Source: Syngnathus acus (lineage: Eukaryota > Chordata > Actinopteri > Syngnathiformes > Syngnathidae). From it: 64,000 nt of DNA. Below the pieces are notes generated by a model. It did no database searches, was not told the DNA's origin, and saw only the letters and a list, made by a program, of their open reading frames with translations. The stretch covers positions 10,628,884 through 10,692,883 of the forward strand of contig NC_051087.1 in NCBI RefSeq assembly GCF_901709675.1, given 5' to 3'. Numbering within the stretch: position 1 is the stretch's first letter; each line of letters begins with the position of its first letter. Shown piece by piece: positions 11,576 through 29,851 of the stretch. The position numbers and the translations under genes were made by a program.

Positions 11576-13870
11576 AAAAGTACATCCATGTTGGTTGGTG
11601 TTGACATAGTAACATTCAAAGAATATGTGCAGATCCACACAGTGATGAAGTAAGCGAGTCTTTGGCATGATTTAACCTGATTGAGTTGAACAAGTATGTT
11701 CAATTATTACACTGGTCTGCATCAAAAGATAAATACAAATAAGTTCTAGATAGGTTTTTCACAGTGAAGACAGTGGCACCCTTCATTTTCTCTATATGGT
11801 TACCTTCATTACTACACGCCAAGTAAATACAAGTACCTTTCTACCCTTGGCTGCACTGCTCTAATATGCCTAGATTTTTCTTGCACTTAAAGAAAAAAAT
11901 TAAAACATGGAAAAAAAAATTGAGGTATTTGTATTCTACATCTAAAAATGCCCTAGAGAATTTTGTTGGCTACTTTGGTAGCAGTTTCTTATGTATATTT
12001 TGGGGTAGTGGTGGTGCTGGGAGGGGTTGGGGGGTGATGCAGACCAGTGTTATGTACCCTTTACACAACTTCACCACGTCTCAATAAATTTGACACTTAA
12101 GGACATGAAGTCAAATTGAATAAAGCTACTTGCGCCTGTCTAAAATCCATCACATGGTCGTACATTTAAAAATAGAGTGGTTTCCCAATGTTAGATTGTT
12201 TTTTATTTAAAGTACACTCACAATGATTTTGCTCATATGAAAAATAGCTCATTCATGCGCTACATTTACCACAAGTTACATAAATTATACAAGACATATA
12301 GTACCTACAATCAACTTTTGATTGGTTTTGTTAGGACATTAAAGCTTAATATAAATTGTGCTTCAGAAGTTCTCTTTAGTGGGGGGCACAATTGTAATCG
12401 TTTCAGTGAACTTTTGTGTTGGTTGATGAAAACCTTGTGCTTGGTAAAATTTGCTGCATGTTGCATTAGTCTGCATAAAATTTTGAGATAAACTCCATTT
12501 GTAAAGATATACGTATCAAAGTATAATCAGTGTCCTTTATTCAGGTACATTCTTAATCTGGCTGTTAAAACGTTGCAATACTTGGATTTGCGGGGCAGAT
12601 GTGCAACATTCTACCAGCAGGTTAGAGATCAATAAATTGATCTTTTACATGTGGCCATTTCGTTTTTATAGTGCAGCGTTGTCATCATTCATAACTCAAA
12701 ACTGTTCACATTCCTGCACTCGGAACGTTTCGTCCATTCTAATCAATGTGAACTGACATTCAGTCTTAGCCCAGGCAATTGCTTAGGTGCTTATACAAAA
12801 ATAATTTTGAGTCTGAGGTCTTGCCCATTCCATAGTTAGAGTATCCATTCCAGTCTATAGGTGTTGCGTTGGGTTATAATAATAATAATAACAATTACAG
12901 TATGTTGTTGAAGGGATTAATGTACTGGTGTCATAACAGGCCAAGTAATATGCCTACGCTATTTCGACCCCCCAAGCAAAACTCTGTCTGGGGGAGGGCA
13001 CTTTGAAGCACAAAACAATTCATACCTCAGGTTATTATACAGCACAAACGCACTGTCGAAGATGGGCAAATGTTTGGCGTTGTTTTGTGCAAATGATCAC
13101 ATGTATATTTAACTCTACACAAATATTTAAAAGTAACCTCTTAACATTGGAAAAAATAAGGTGGATGAATTTAAATGCAGCAACTCGAAAATCAATGCTT
13201 TCATGCTGTACTGCAAGTGAAGATGACAATCAGCTCAAATGGCTCAAAGGAGTTGACGTCCCCAACCCCATCACCTCTGTGGCTAGGCACATAATGCTAA
13301 CATTCAGGAAGTTAACGAAATCTAATGCACTTGAAGCCTCAAGATATTAACGTGCTACAATTTAAGACATAAATTATGAAAAGCAAAACAATAGTCTCAG
13401 TTAAAAGCTTCATTTAGAAAAGATAAATACAATTTGTGCAAAGTAGGAATTGCTCACATAAAGACTTGTTAATGCGCTTATAGCTAGTGATTCGGATCAA
13501 ACAAAAACACGACACAAGCATTTTCAAAATTGCCGGAGGGAAAATAAAGCATATTCAGGCCCATTTCAGATGGTTCTACAGTATATGCTCTCTTACTCAA
13601 ACAGTGTGATGTGTGTTGAGTGTGTCTTAAAGTAACAATTTTCCTGCACCAGTTGAGTGAAATCGGCCCTCTTCTCATTTCTGTTTTCACAGCCGAACCA
13701 GTTGTTTACATCTTGCAAACTGCGCAAGCTGCGTCTTATGCACCAATTGTCAAGTTAGTCAAGCCCACTTCATGTTCCAGCTCAGATCATTTGCACCTAT
13801 AGCTAAATTGTCTTGAGGCTTGAAAACCTTTGTGCCGCTAAGAAAGCTTCCACGGTTGGGCCTTTCAACC

Positions 13871-20153
<6,283 letters not shown>

Positions 20154-20915
20154 TTTAACAACCAAAGCGACTTTCATTCCTCCCAAAAAGTTGCGACGAC
20201 TAGGACAATATGTTGTGGTTCAAAAACTTCACCCGAATATCATCGACTACTTCTCGGGCACTGTCTCGCTTAGAGGCCGCTGTGAGTGCCGCCTTCCCGA
20301 CATTGTGGAGCTTGAAAGTAAGGCACGGAACGGAACGCGGCGAGCAACTGGTTGCTGGAGGAAACCCCGGCTCTTGCAGCTGTTACACAAGCTGTTTGTT
20401 CCTCTTGCGAGGGTTCGGCGACTGCGAGTGTCTACTCGGCTGGGGTGTGGCGTAATCGCCTCGATCAGATCCATGTGAGCAACGTGAAGGGCGTACTGTA
20501 CATTTGCGTGGCTGGCACTGGTTGAGCGGACTGCGACGCCATTGGATAACTCGTTGGAAGCTAACCAATCACGATTTCATGCGTCTTCATCAACTCATGC
20601 CAAGCCACAGGAACAAATGCTCGTTTCTATTTTTAACCCTCGTGTAACGTACAAATTTACGGACATGATCTTGGGTTTACTATGTTTGACATGTTTAATA
20701 TGATTAAGGTTCAGTGTTTCCAGTGTACGTGATGGATAGGGGTAGGACATGATAAGCTTAGGCTTCTTCCTACTCCTTTTTGAACAGTGACGTATATTGT
20801 TTGTTGTTTGTTTTTATTTTATTTTTTTTATTCTTTAAATCATGTTCGAAATAAAAGTAAAAAGTAAGTAAGTGTTTGTTCGTTTGTTTATATATTACTG
20901 GTGCGTGACACTTTC

Positions 20916-20947
<32 letters not shown>

Positions 20948-20971
20948 GCCTGTCTGTCAGTCTGTCTGTCT
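20916..20971. repeat. (TCTG)n microsatellite
   Basis: Tandem tctg/tctgtc units over about 56 bases with two interruptions (tcta, tgcc). Confidence 0.9.
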
Positions 20972-21184
20972 TGGGTTCAATTTGATGCCAGCAATTTAAA
21001 TCTCCATAAAGTGATTATAATTCAAACAGACCTTTACATCACATTTACGCTACACCCAGGTGGGTCGTAAGAGACAGAGCATCAACGTTGGCACCATTAG
21101 GAAATAAACCCTGCCAACGTTTATTGAAGTATCGGTCTTACAGGACTATCATTTGAATGTTTCTTTTACGAGAAAAGGGGGTGC

Positions 21185-21233
21185 TACGTCAGCCCTGGGG
21201 CCTCAAACGAGCCCCGCCCCTGCTGTTACGTCA
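21185..21233 (+). promoter_or_regulatory. Two CRE-type sites flanking a GC box
   Basis: TACGTCA occurs at 21185-21191 and again at 21227-21233, with an Sp1-type GCCCCGCCCC at 21211-21220 between them. The cluster is about 350-400 bases upstream of the candidate first exon of the HIPK-like kinase and could be its core promoter. Function is inferred. Confidence 0.4.
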
Positions 21234-21319
21234 CATAGAGTTTCAATTGTCGCGTGGTGGACGACAATAAAACAATAACCGCCGCGCAGTGAGAAGTACG
21301 AATTACCAACCCGTTATAT

Positions 21320-21422
21320 TCATCCATTTATTGCTCATCCTCAGATGGTGACAGGCTGCTGCTTGACTTTGAGCTAGATCGAGGCGGGGTACACCTGGAC
21401 TGTTCACCAGCCAATTGCAGTG
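21320..21422. repeat. Dispersed fish repeat fragment
   Basis: Contains atccattta, gaggcggggtacacctggac and tcaccagccaattgcag, a pattern that recurs in this window (for example 32236-32330). It appears to be the degenerate body of a widespread fish SINE/LINE-derived repeat. Class not determined. Confidence 0.5.
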
Positions 21423-21587
21423 CGCAGATTGAAAAAAGAACAACTTCAACCATGAACATTTAAACTGGGGAGCCGTAGCCGAACTCCCTGCTAGTAGTTA
21501 TAAATCTACGGCCATCATGCCGCCGAAGGCGAGTTGCCCAACTTGAACTTCATAATATGCCATTTTCTTACCATCTAACATGAAAAA

Positions 21588-21636
21588 ATGTCATTGTGCA
21601 TGAATTCCCTATCTTCGGGTGCATCGTGTGACCCAG
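21588..21636 (+). CDS. Candidate first coding exon of the HIPK-like kinase
   Basis: ATG followed by 16 codons (MSLCMNSLSSGASCDP plus one base) ends at a good donor CCAG|GTAAGAG. The exon ends in phase 1. It fits the kinase frame only if the downstream acceptor is GGCAG at 22803, giving DPGQILDSDSSPY. The acceptor at 22781 would shift the frame. No other phase-compatible leader was found, so this is a reasoned guess. Confidence 0.4.
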
Positions 21637-22803
21637 GTAAGAGTTCAATTTGGCCACACTTTATACACTAATTAAGGTTGAACAACTGTTTAACTCTTGG
21701 AAAATAGCATGCCGATCGAAGATCTGACGTTTTGATAGCTGTTTGTGGTTTTGCCCCACAAATTAAGCCGTCTTCAATCGGGTTTTCCCATTATGAACTA
21801 ACTGGTGTGAATCATCACAAAATCAAACACTGTAATTAAATATAAAGATTAATATTTTGAGCAAACAGACTAACGAATGAATTGCGCATGCGCAATGGTT
21901 ACAGTAAATTAAGTCGAAATGAGAACGTTGACGTGGTCTTTAAATCGCCGTATGCGTAGGGTGAACAATCCCGACGATTTTACACTCGCAAATAAATGTT
22001 AGCCCTATTTAGTTCGTACATTGCATATGTTTACATGTTTACAATGTAAACTAAATTTAAGTTCATGGCGTATTTAAAAAGGGAAATAAATATAAATACA
22101 ATATAAGAAACAAGAGATTAAGAGGTTTAAAATAGTTTATGTCAAATAATTTATAACGTGTGATATTTAAAAACTAATGTGTACACAAATTTAAGTCTTA
22201 CCAGTCACCTTTGTGTGTGTGTTTGATTTTATTTAACAATTGGAGATTACAGGAAGAGTAGATCACATTACAATATAAACAACATCATGCTCGAGGCACA
22301 GAAATGAAAATTATTCACATCATCAATGTATATTTAAACAAAAATATCAGCTTCAATGCAAGCAAATATGCTTGAACTCGAGAGTGAATCCAATAATGAA
22401 TGACTTTCTTTCTATAAACGTACTTTTGTAACCATTATTAAGATTAACCAAATATATGTTTGATTTTTGCACATTTCCCCCAGCAAAACCAAAAAGACAT
22501 TCTTCCAAAGTAACACAAAGGGGGAGGGTGTGCTTATGTAAATGTCAATTCACATTGTGTTCATGACTTATGCTAAAACCAATTTAATGTGCTGAACAAA
22601 TGTAAATTAAAACAAAGTCTGAATCTCACGCTGTTGTTATTGGGGACAAGGTTAAAAGTTTAGAGTAAAATCTTATATTTTACCATTATTCATTCAACTT
22701 AATAAAGATAGTGTGATGTCTTGGAACATACAAATGTATGCTTGAATTTCTTTTTTTTTTTTTAAACATTTCTCTCCTCAGTGCTGCTGTAACATCCTGG
22801 CAG

Positions 22804-24089
22804 GCCAGATTTTAGACAGCGACTCCTCACCATACAGTATCCTGGAGTTCGTGGGTGAAGGTCGCTTTGGAAAAGTGGCCAAGTGCTTAAAAAAGTCCAC
22901 CATGGACACAGTGGCAGTGAAGATTATTAAGAAAGGTAGAGCTTTTATCAGGGATACCGAGAAGGAGCTTGCCATGCTAAAGATGGTCAGTGACTTGAAC
23001 CCAGACCACGCCAATATCATTAAATTCTTTGAGAGGTTTGAATGCATGGGTCATACCTGTCTGGTTTTTGAGATGCTCGACTGTCACCTGTTCAACTTGC
23101 TCAGTGGACGAGATTGGGAGCCAATGTCTCTGAGTGAAATCCGCTCCGTTGCCAAACAGTTGCTGGTGGCCTTGGATGCTCTGAAGCGCCTTGGCATCCT
23201 ACACACAGATATCAAACCAGACAACATCATGTGCGTCAACAAGCGGGACTGTCCCCTCAGGGTAAAGTTGATCGACTTTGGTCTAGCGCTCGTAGTGTCC
23301 AGTGTCCAACCTGGGATGAAGATACAGCCTAAAGGTTACCGAGCTCCAGAAGCCGCCCTTGGCCTTCCCTTCACTGAGGCTGTGGACGTTTGGGGCGTTG
23401 GTTGCGTCTTGGTGTTCCTTTACATTGCTGACAACCTCTTCCCAGTTGACTGTGAATACCAGATGATGAAGTGCATGGTGGATGTTTTGGGTCAGCCAGA
23501 TGACCACCTGCTCCGTGCTGGCAGATATACCAAATGCTTCTTCACTAAGACGGAAGCCAGTGGAAGTCCACAGTACAGACTGAGCACACCAGAAGAGTAC
23601 GAAGCAGTCAATCATATCACACCTCTTGAGTGGAACGGCTTCATTGAACCACCCAGCTCTCTGGAAGCCCTTATCACCTTTTATCCCGCACAGGCCGAGC
23701 TGGGGGAGTTCGCGGACCGGAGGGCATTTGTGGAGCTTCTGAAATACATGCTACATCTTGACGGAGACCAGAGGATCTCTCCCCATCAGGCCATGCAGCA
23801 GCCGTTCATTACAATGGCTCACCTGAACGAAGATCCTGACCACCAGCGCAGTGGTTACTTCAGCGCCGCTTGCAGCATGATGAGCAACGTGCAAGAAGAA
23901 GACTGCAAAGACAAAGATCCAGAAAATCAGTGTTCTGAAATGGACAAACTCATTGAGTCAGCAAAGTCTACTTCCCTGGATTCCAGTCATACAATTTTAA
24001 AGAGAATTTCTAAACTATGTGGCCGAATCGCCCCGTTATTTTCTTGTTTTAGCTATCCATCGGATGACTGCACGGTAAATGCTTCTTAG
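22804..24089 (+). CDS. HIPK-like serine/threonine protein kinase (teleost-type, short form)
   Basis: Protein kinase of the DYRK/HIPK group, carried on one long exon; about 444 aa with the candidate first exon. Seen directly (444-aa numbering): Gly-loop GEGRFGKVA (34-42), VAVK lysine 56, catalytic HTDIKPDN with Asp152, DFG 174-176, RAPEAALGLPFTEAVDVW. GLPF after APE is typical of HIPKs. The HIPK activation loop normally carries STY; here that position reads GMKIQPKGY, so the autophosphorylated Tyr seems lost. The usual long C-terminal homeobox-interacting and PEST regions are absent; the protein ends soon after the kinase lobe with a Cys-containing tail (LFSCFSYPSDDC). Teleosts are known to carry many HIPK-like genes. 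Two acceptors are possible (22781 or 22803); the open frame runs from 22782. Orthology to a named HIPK is not claimed. Confidence 0.85.
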
Positions 24090-24163
24090 ATATTTTCTTA
24101 TATATTTGAATGTATGTCTACTTCTAGTAAGTCCTATACTCATTTAAAAACTCCACTTCCAAT

Positions 24164-24640
24164 GAAGTTGGGGTGTTGTGTAAAAGCTAAAAGAAAAGAA
24201 TACAATGATCTGCAAGTCTTTCTCGATCTTTATTCAACTGAATACAAAAACAAGCTCTTTAATGTTCGAAATGATATTTTATTGGTTTCATGCAAATATT
24301 CACTCATTTTGAAATTGATGCCTGCAACATGTTCCAAACAAATAAGGGCATGTTTATCGCTATTACATAATTTCTCCCCCCCCCTTTTTTTCACAACACC
24401 CAAGAAGCGTTGGGAAACTGGAGATAATTGTTGTAAAAGTTGGAATTCTTTCCCATTCTTCCTTGACATACGATTAAAGTTGCTTAACAGTCCGGAGTCT
24501 CTGTTGTCATGTTTTGTGCTTGATAATATGCAGCACATATTTTCATTTGGAGACAGGCCTGGACAATGGCAAGCCAGCCTAGGTAAGCTTTTACTATGTG
24601 GCAAAATCCTGTTGCCATTATTCAGAGGTGGGCATCGTCC
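24164..24640 (-). mobile_element. Degenerate Tc1-like DNA transposon, 3' part
   Basis: The left edge (gaagttggggtgttgtgtaa) resembles the terminal repeat of a common fish Tc1 group. On the minus strand the interior decodes CPGLSPNENMCCIL, the remnant of the transposase CPDLSPIENVW-type motif with its catalytic DDE-region context, followed by decayed C-terminal codons. There is no intact transposase and the right side (beyond about 24640) is unrecognisable. It begins 75 bases after the kinase stop codon. Confidence 0.75.
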
Positions 24641-25163
24641 GGCTGTTTCTGAGTTTCAGTCCTCAAATCCACCCAGTCAATCCTTGGCAAGAGCCAATGG
24701 GTGTTGACAACATCATTTCCATGTCATGCACAAGCACACACTCAGCCAAATAGATTGAAAGAAACTGACAAAAGACTCACAAACAGGGGTACAGCGTGGT
24801 ATCTGTCCGTAAATGGGATATTCCCAATGTTTCAGAAACTGGGATTCGGACCTTAACCCAAATATTGGGTTTCGACCCTTAACCAGGCATAACATTCCCG
24901 TTGGTGAGTCAGCAGCATTGCCCAGTCACGACCCATCAACCATATCCATAACCGGGTTGATTATCTTTTGTTTCTTTCCATTTCTTCCTGCTGGCTATCA
25001 ACATTCAACCTGTCTTAGATTTTAAAAATGAACAACGCATCCTTGTCCGGCAAGGACTGTCAACCGGTGGTCCGCGACCCTCTAGCGGTCCGTGGTGGTA
25101 TTCCAGGTGATCCGCAAAATTGGAAATGGAACATAATTGTAATATTTCTAAAAATAAAATTGA
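24641..25163. other. Non-coding spacer between HIPK-like kinase and poll
   Basis: No coding exon seen. Around 25050-25110 there is a gtcaaccggtggtccgcgac-type stretch resembling non-autonomous hAT-like fish repeats, not well enough preserved to classify. Confidence 0.45.
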
Positions 25164-25181
25164 TTTATTATTTGGACTTGA

Positions 25182-25187
25182 TTTATT
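25182..25187 (-). terminator. Poly(A) signal AATAAA of poll
   Basis: Minus-strand AATAAA about 206 bases past the poll stop codon; another copy lies at 25164-25169. Either would give a short 3' UTR. Confidence 0.45.
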
Positions 25188-25392
25188 TTCCAGCTAATTT
25201 TGGGAATTATTTACCCATCCAAATGTAGCTGAGATTCCCAAAATAGACATACAGATGCAAATAAATAGCATGTGAAGGTCTATCCTCATTGGGTGCAAAA
25301 TAAAATAATATTCCGCCAAAGTAGTGGTGTCTAAATTGCTTCTTGGATATAATGGGAGGTAAAACCCCTGTTGTAATCCTGGTGATTGTACA

Positions 25393-28300
25393 TCACCAGT
25401 CCCGTTCACAGGGCTCTCTGTATGGTATACCCAAAAGATTAAAAACGTCACTTTCTGTAGGTGTAGGAAGGGGAATGCCAGCATACACCTTGGCGCTACC
25501 TTGACGCACCACACTTTGGTTAAGCGAATGCTCTGACAAGCTCATGTTCTTTGTCTTTGCCAGAGCCCTCATGGAGCGGTTGAAGTGTGCAGATCCAGTG
25601 AAATACAGAAGCGCACAGGCAAACTCATTGTGGGGCACCACAATGAGATCCAGCCTCCGATGGCGGCGGTCTGGTCCTGGCAGGCGGCATACGCCCATGT
25701 ATTTCTTCTGCTCTCCATTCTCTTCATGACTCACTAGGTCATCAGTCAAAAAGCCTGAGGGGAAAAAATAAAATAAAAAAACATCTTAACTTGAGTATGT
25801 ATGGATGTCTACATTGAAATTTTGACAGAATTTACCAGTGTCGTGGAGGTTCTGGAGCACTTTAGTGAATACACCTTTGTGGGATTTTCCATCAGGATGT
25901 GAAATAAGCACGTCCACATCTCCACATGTGCTCTTTCCTCTGCGGTACGAGCCGCATGCCATCGCCACCAGGCCGGGATCAATTGCTCGGGCAGCATCCC
26001 TCACCTGCACAATTGCACATATTCAGAAATAAATAGTTTATGTCATTAAAAACCTGATCCTGTGTGATTCCTGTTCTTTGTTTTTAATATATTATGTATA
26101 TTGTCTACAAGTCATGTTTATACATAAAACTATCTGAACATCTGTAAAGAGGAGCATTGTTTTTTGTTGTGTTTTTATTTTGGGGTACGTGATTATATGT
26201 ATATGAATAACCTACATGTGTATAAACATGATAGGTAATTTATAAAGAACAAGGGCTAGGACGAGATATGTTTTTTTCTACTTCTTTCTTTCCATTTTTC
26301 TTCAATATCTTTGTTAGGTGTTTATATGGTCAATAAAATCAACCAATCAGTCAAGACCAGCCAGGGCTGAGCCTAAAAGGAGCAGACTTTGAGAATGGGG
26401 AGCGAGGAAGTTGGTTTATCTGGAGAGTATATTTATTGAGCTGTTTGGAGCGGTTGAACTGTGACCCAAGGTGGCATTTAGCCAATAATAAAGGCTGGCC
26501 CAGAAGCAGCCATGCAAGTCCAAGCCATGACAACACTTCCAGCATCCTTTTCACAGATGAGCTTGTGTGTTTTGGATCATAAGCAGTGCCTTAGAGGTTA
26601 ATAAAAAAAACAACTTTGTTGCAAAACATTAGTCTCAACTCTACTTCTCTGCTAAATCCAATCTGGCCTTCCATTTTTTTTTTTTTTTTTGCTGAAAAGT
26701 GGTTGAACCTGGTGGTACGACATGTGCAATCTTTCCTCTTTTCATGTCTTTATTGATGATGTAACTCATGATGAACGCGCAGAATGAATTCTGAAGTCTA
26801 CAAAACCAGATTTCGATGGAAATATACAGAAAAATGCATCCAAAAGCTACATCCTACAAAAATATAATGACCCAAAGCATATTGCCAACACAACAAAGGA
26901 CTTCATCGGGGTTAGACTGGCCAAGTTAGTCACCGGACCTTAATCCAATTCGGCCTGTATTTCACCTCTTAAAGAGGAAACTGAAAGGAGAAGTGAACTG
27001 ACAGTAGCTGCAGTAATGTCTGTTCCAATACTTTTGCTTTCTTGAAAAGTAGGTGGCATCAAACAAAAGGTGGCCTGTCCTGAGTTTTTTTTTAACACAT
27101 CTAGATCTCAATACCGTGAAAGAACAGCTGGGCGGCTGAACTTGTGTCTCATATTCATCTTTTGTTTTGCAACCCAAATGTCTTCAGTATACTACAACAA
27201 AAACAAAAGACTTGAACTTGCCATTCCAATAATTTTGGATGGGACAAATGAATATCTATTTACCACTTTCTCAATGGCTGCAGCTTCATCCCTGGGCATT
27301 CTGTCTAGGATGTCTTCGTAGTGCTTGAGTCCTATTTTCTGACAGTTGCTCAAGTGGGCTTTTGTGCGAATGTCCTCCAAAGTGCGGAATCCCTGATGAA
27401 TAAGAAAACAATGACAATTGTCTTGATTGTCTTCATACTGAGATTAGACTTTTTTTTTTCACAGCAAGGATGTTCCGGCTTTAAATCTTAGCTCCTTTTG
27501 GTGTGGAGTTAGCACATGGGTTTCTCCAGACTGTAGCCTTGCCTGTGACCTAGCAGCCAGCACATAATAATCTCAATACAGTAAAGGATGGAGAGTGAAT
27601 GTTTCACCTGTTGGTACCAAAGCTGTGCTGTCTTTGCTCCTGCACCCCAAATGTTAGTGAAAAGCTCCAATATTGGCACGGCCTCGCCAATGTGATCAAG
27701 CTTGCGCAGATGACCACTTTCCATGATCTCGTCAATTTTGTCCGCCATGCGTTTGCCAATTCCTGGGATAAGACATGCCTCCTGAAACGGGAAGGTCGGG
27801 TGGGGGTAAAAATGAGAAAATTGAGGGCATCATTACATCTTGTGAGTATCCTGCATCTCTGTTTGCTTACCTGATACGATGTAACCGGCTTGTGATAGCT
27901 CTTCAATGCATTGACAGCTTTGGAGTACCCCAATGCCCTCCACTTGTCTCCCTGGTGTGTATAAGCCTTGGCCAGTTGTTCTAGTTTGTCGGTGATGTCT
28001 TTGTTGAAGTTATTACTTTTGGACTGAGAAGACTGTGCGCAGACCCACTTCCCTGAGACCGCCGTTTGAGTGGTAGAGCCTTGACCTGGCTCAACGTTGA
28101 GCGCCTCTTCTTTGGGGCGTTGGCCTGTGATGAGAGCTTCCAGGTGACTCTGACTGACTGCGTCATCTTCTCCCGACACTACTTCTTTGTCTGATACACT
28201 CTGAAACGGTTAGGATAAAAAATGGTCCTTTCTGACTCAGAGAATGGTGCACTTGGTATTTGTTACCCGCAACTACCAGCCACTGACCATGTCTGATGTC

Positions 28301-29075
28301 TCCCCTTGCTTGCTTGGATCACACTCTGGCTTGAGAGATGCTTCCGTTGCACATTTATCATCCTTCAGCGAGTCTTTTTCTTGTTGAGTTTCAGAATTCC
28401 TAAGAAGAGAGAAAATGTCCAAAGACTGACAATAACAGGACCAAGATAACATCTAAGTCAAACAGGCTCCTCTGGAATGTTGAGAAGACAATAAAAGCAA
28501 TACAACTGGAGCATCTATACTATCTATAATAAAGCAGGTAAACCTGTATTTGATGAGTTTTAGACATAGCAGACAAAGCATTGATAGGCGTTACCTCTTT
28601 GGTAAAAGACTGTAGTTTGATTCATCCAAGAGTTGTTTCTCACTGATACATGAGCTTAACCAACTGCATTTTACAAGATGGACCCCAGAAGGCATTGCAT
28701 CCACTTTGATGAGACGCAGAGCCCTATCACGCTCCATGTTGTCATCAACAACAACATGAGTGACACCAACACATAGAGACCTCACTGTCTGGCCTCCGTT
28801 CTGTTGAATTTGTCTTTGGAAGATCTGACATCTTGCATTTCCTATGCCTGCAGGTAGGATGTACACTGAGGTACCATTAAAGGTACTTCCTAAGAAAAGG
28901 GAGACAAAAAGAACATGAAATGAGGAGCATAACTTGGAATCAAAACAAAAAAGTACAAACCTGTCACATCAAATTCATCAGATTTCTTCTTTAAAGGAGG
29001 AGAATCCTTTCCTTGAGAAGCTCTGGTCTTTTTAACTTTGGGGAAAGCTTTCACAATCCCGTGACATGATTCCAT
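25393..29075 (-). CDS. poll: DNA polymerase lambda
   Basis: Family X DNA polymerase for gap filling in base excision repair and non-homologous end joining; nuclear. Eight coding exons join in phase: 29075-28961, 28889-28595, 28399-28288, 28200-27871, 27781-27608, 27392-27264, 26004-25836, 25754-25393, giving 561 aa (human 575). Domains: N-terminal basic stretch [11 protein letters not shown], a BRCT domain in exon 2 (about 48-135, [26 protein letters not shown]), a Ser/Pro/acidic linker, then 8-kDa, fingers, palm and thumb. Helix-hairpin-helix segment [12 protein letters not shown] is in exon 5. Catalytic aspartates are at CGDVDVL (Asp414, Asp416) and RRLDLIV (Asp477), matching human 427, 429 and 490. 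The end [10 protein letters not shown] is diagnostic of lambda rather than beta. Intron 6 carries a decayed transposon. Head-to-head with dpcd. Confidence 0.96.
26740..27110 (+). mobile_element. Decayed Tc1-like transposase fragment in poll intron 6
   Basis: Reads gacccaaagcatattgcc, ctggccaagttagtcaccg and gaccttaatccaatt, which correspond to the Tc1/mariner transposase region around N-D-PKH and WPSQSPDLNPIE, with later homology fading into acttttgctttcttgaaaag. Multiple stops and indels; not functional. Confidence 0.7.
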
Positions 29076-29285
29076 CTTCAGAGTGAAATGGGCAAGCCAG
29101 GGGCCAGCTGCCTAGTTTATGTGAATTAGAATAGACAAGATCCAGTTATATATGAGAAAATATAAGTATAGGTTGTTTTTTGATGGCCATATATGTTGTT
29201 TCTATAAATATAGGACAGCCATCAAAACTATTCTAAGTACTACACATTTTGTATTTTTTACAAAGTTGAACTGACATTTTCCAAT

Positions 29286-29357
29286 TTAGGGTGTTAGGCT
29301 CCAGCACATCCGCGACCCCCGTGGGGACAAGTGATATGGATAATGGATGGATGGACG
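29286..29357. repeat. Fish repeat tail ending in aatggatggatgg
   Basis: Sequence ggctccagcacatccgcgac then ggacaagtgatatggataatggatggatgg is the common 3' end of a highly dispersed fish repeat. Related ends occur at 45951-46025, 48383-48478, 50484-50521 and 57821-57912. Confidence 0.6.
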
Positions 29358-29851
29358 ATGAGTTTTTAACATGCTTTTTCTCTCGAATATATTATTATAA
29401 TCATTTGTTTCAGATGTACTGTAATTATTTTCTGTATAAAAATTAAATTTGGTGTTCAAAAAGTATTTTTTCAAACTTGAGTCTTGAAAAAGAGGGGGTC
29501 GTCTTATATTCAGGCCAATACGGTATAAAATGTTGACCTTTTGTGATCGGCAGTGAAAGGCACTGATCAATACATGCCGATCATGTTCTTTTCCGCGGCC
29601 AATCACTATCCTAGGCAGAGCAATCGGAGCACCGCTTACGTATTCTTATACACCAAATTAATGTTGAAAAAAATCGTAGGTTCGCTACATTATCTGAACT
29701 ATTATATTAGCGAGGAGCCAGTAATGTGTTCGTGCACACAAACGTCATCGTACCAAACATGTTTTCTTATTGCATGTTTGACAGTTCCACAATCATGTCT
29801 TACGTCGTATCCTAAGCACTTTAAAAAACATTTGCAATGTTTTGCACTTAC

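Larger units (their letters stand above)
20154..21587. other. Promoter-bearing spacer between wbp1l and the HIPK-like kinase
   Basis: Divergent intergenic region. The stretch 20154-20500 is relatively CpG-rich and is the likely wbp1l 5' UTR and promoter. Overlapping open frames there on both strands look like CpG-island artefacts. Further right are a (TCTG)n array, CRE and GC-box motifs, and an old interspersed repeat. Confidence 0.5.

Noticed and set aside
23283-23615. Minus-strand open frame inside the kinase exon
   Set aside because: Antisense shadow of the HIPK-like coding sequence.
24114-24707. 197-codon open frame on the plus strand
   Set aside because: It is the antisense of the decayed Tc1 element; transposase remnants read on the minus strand.
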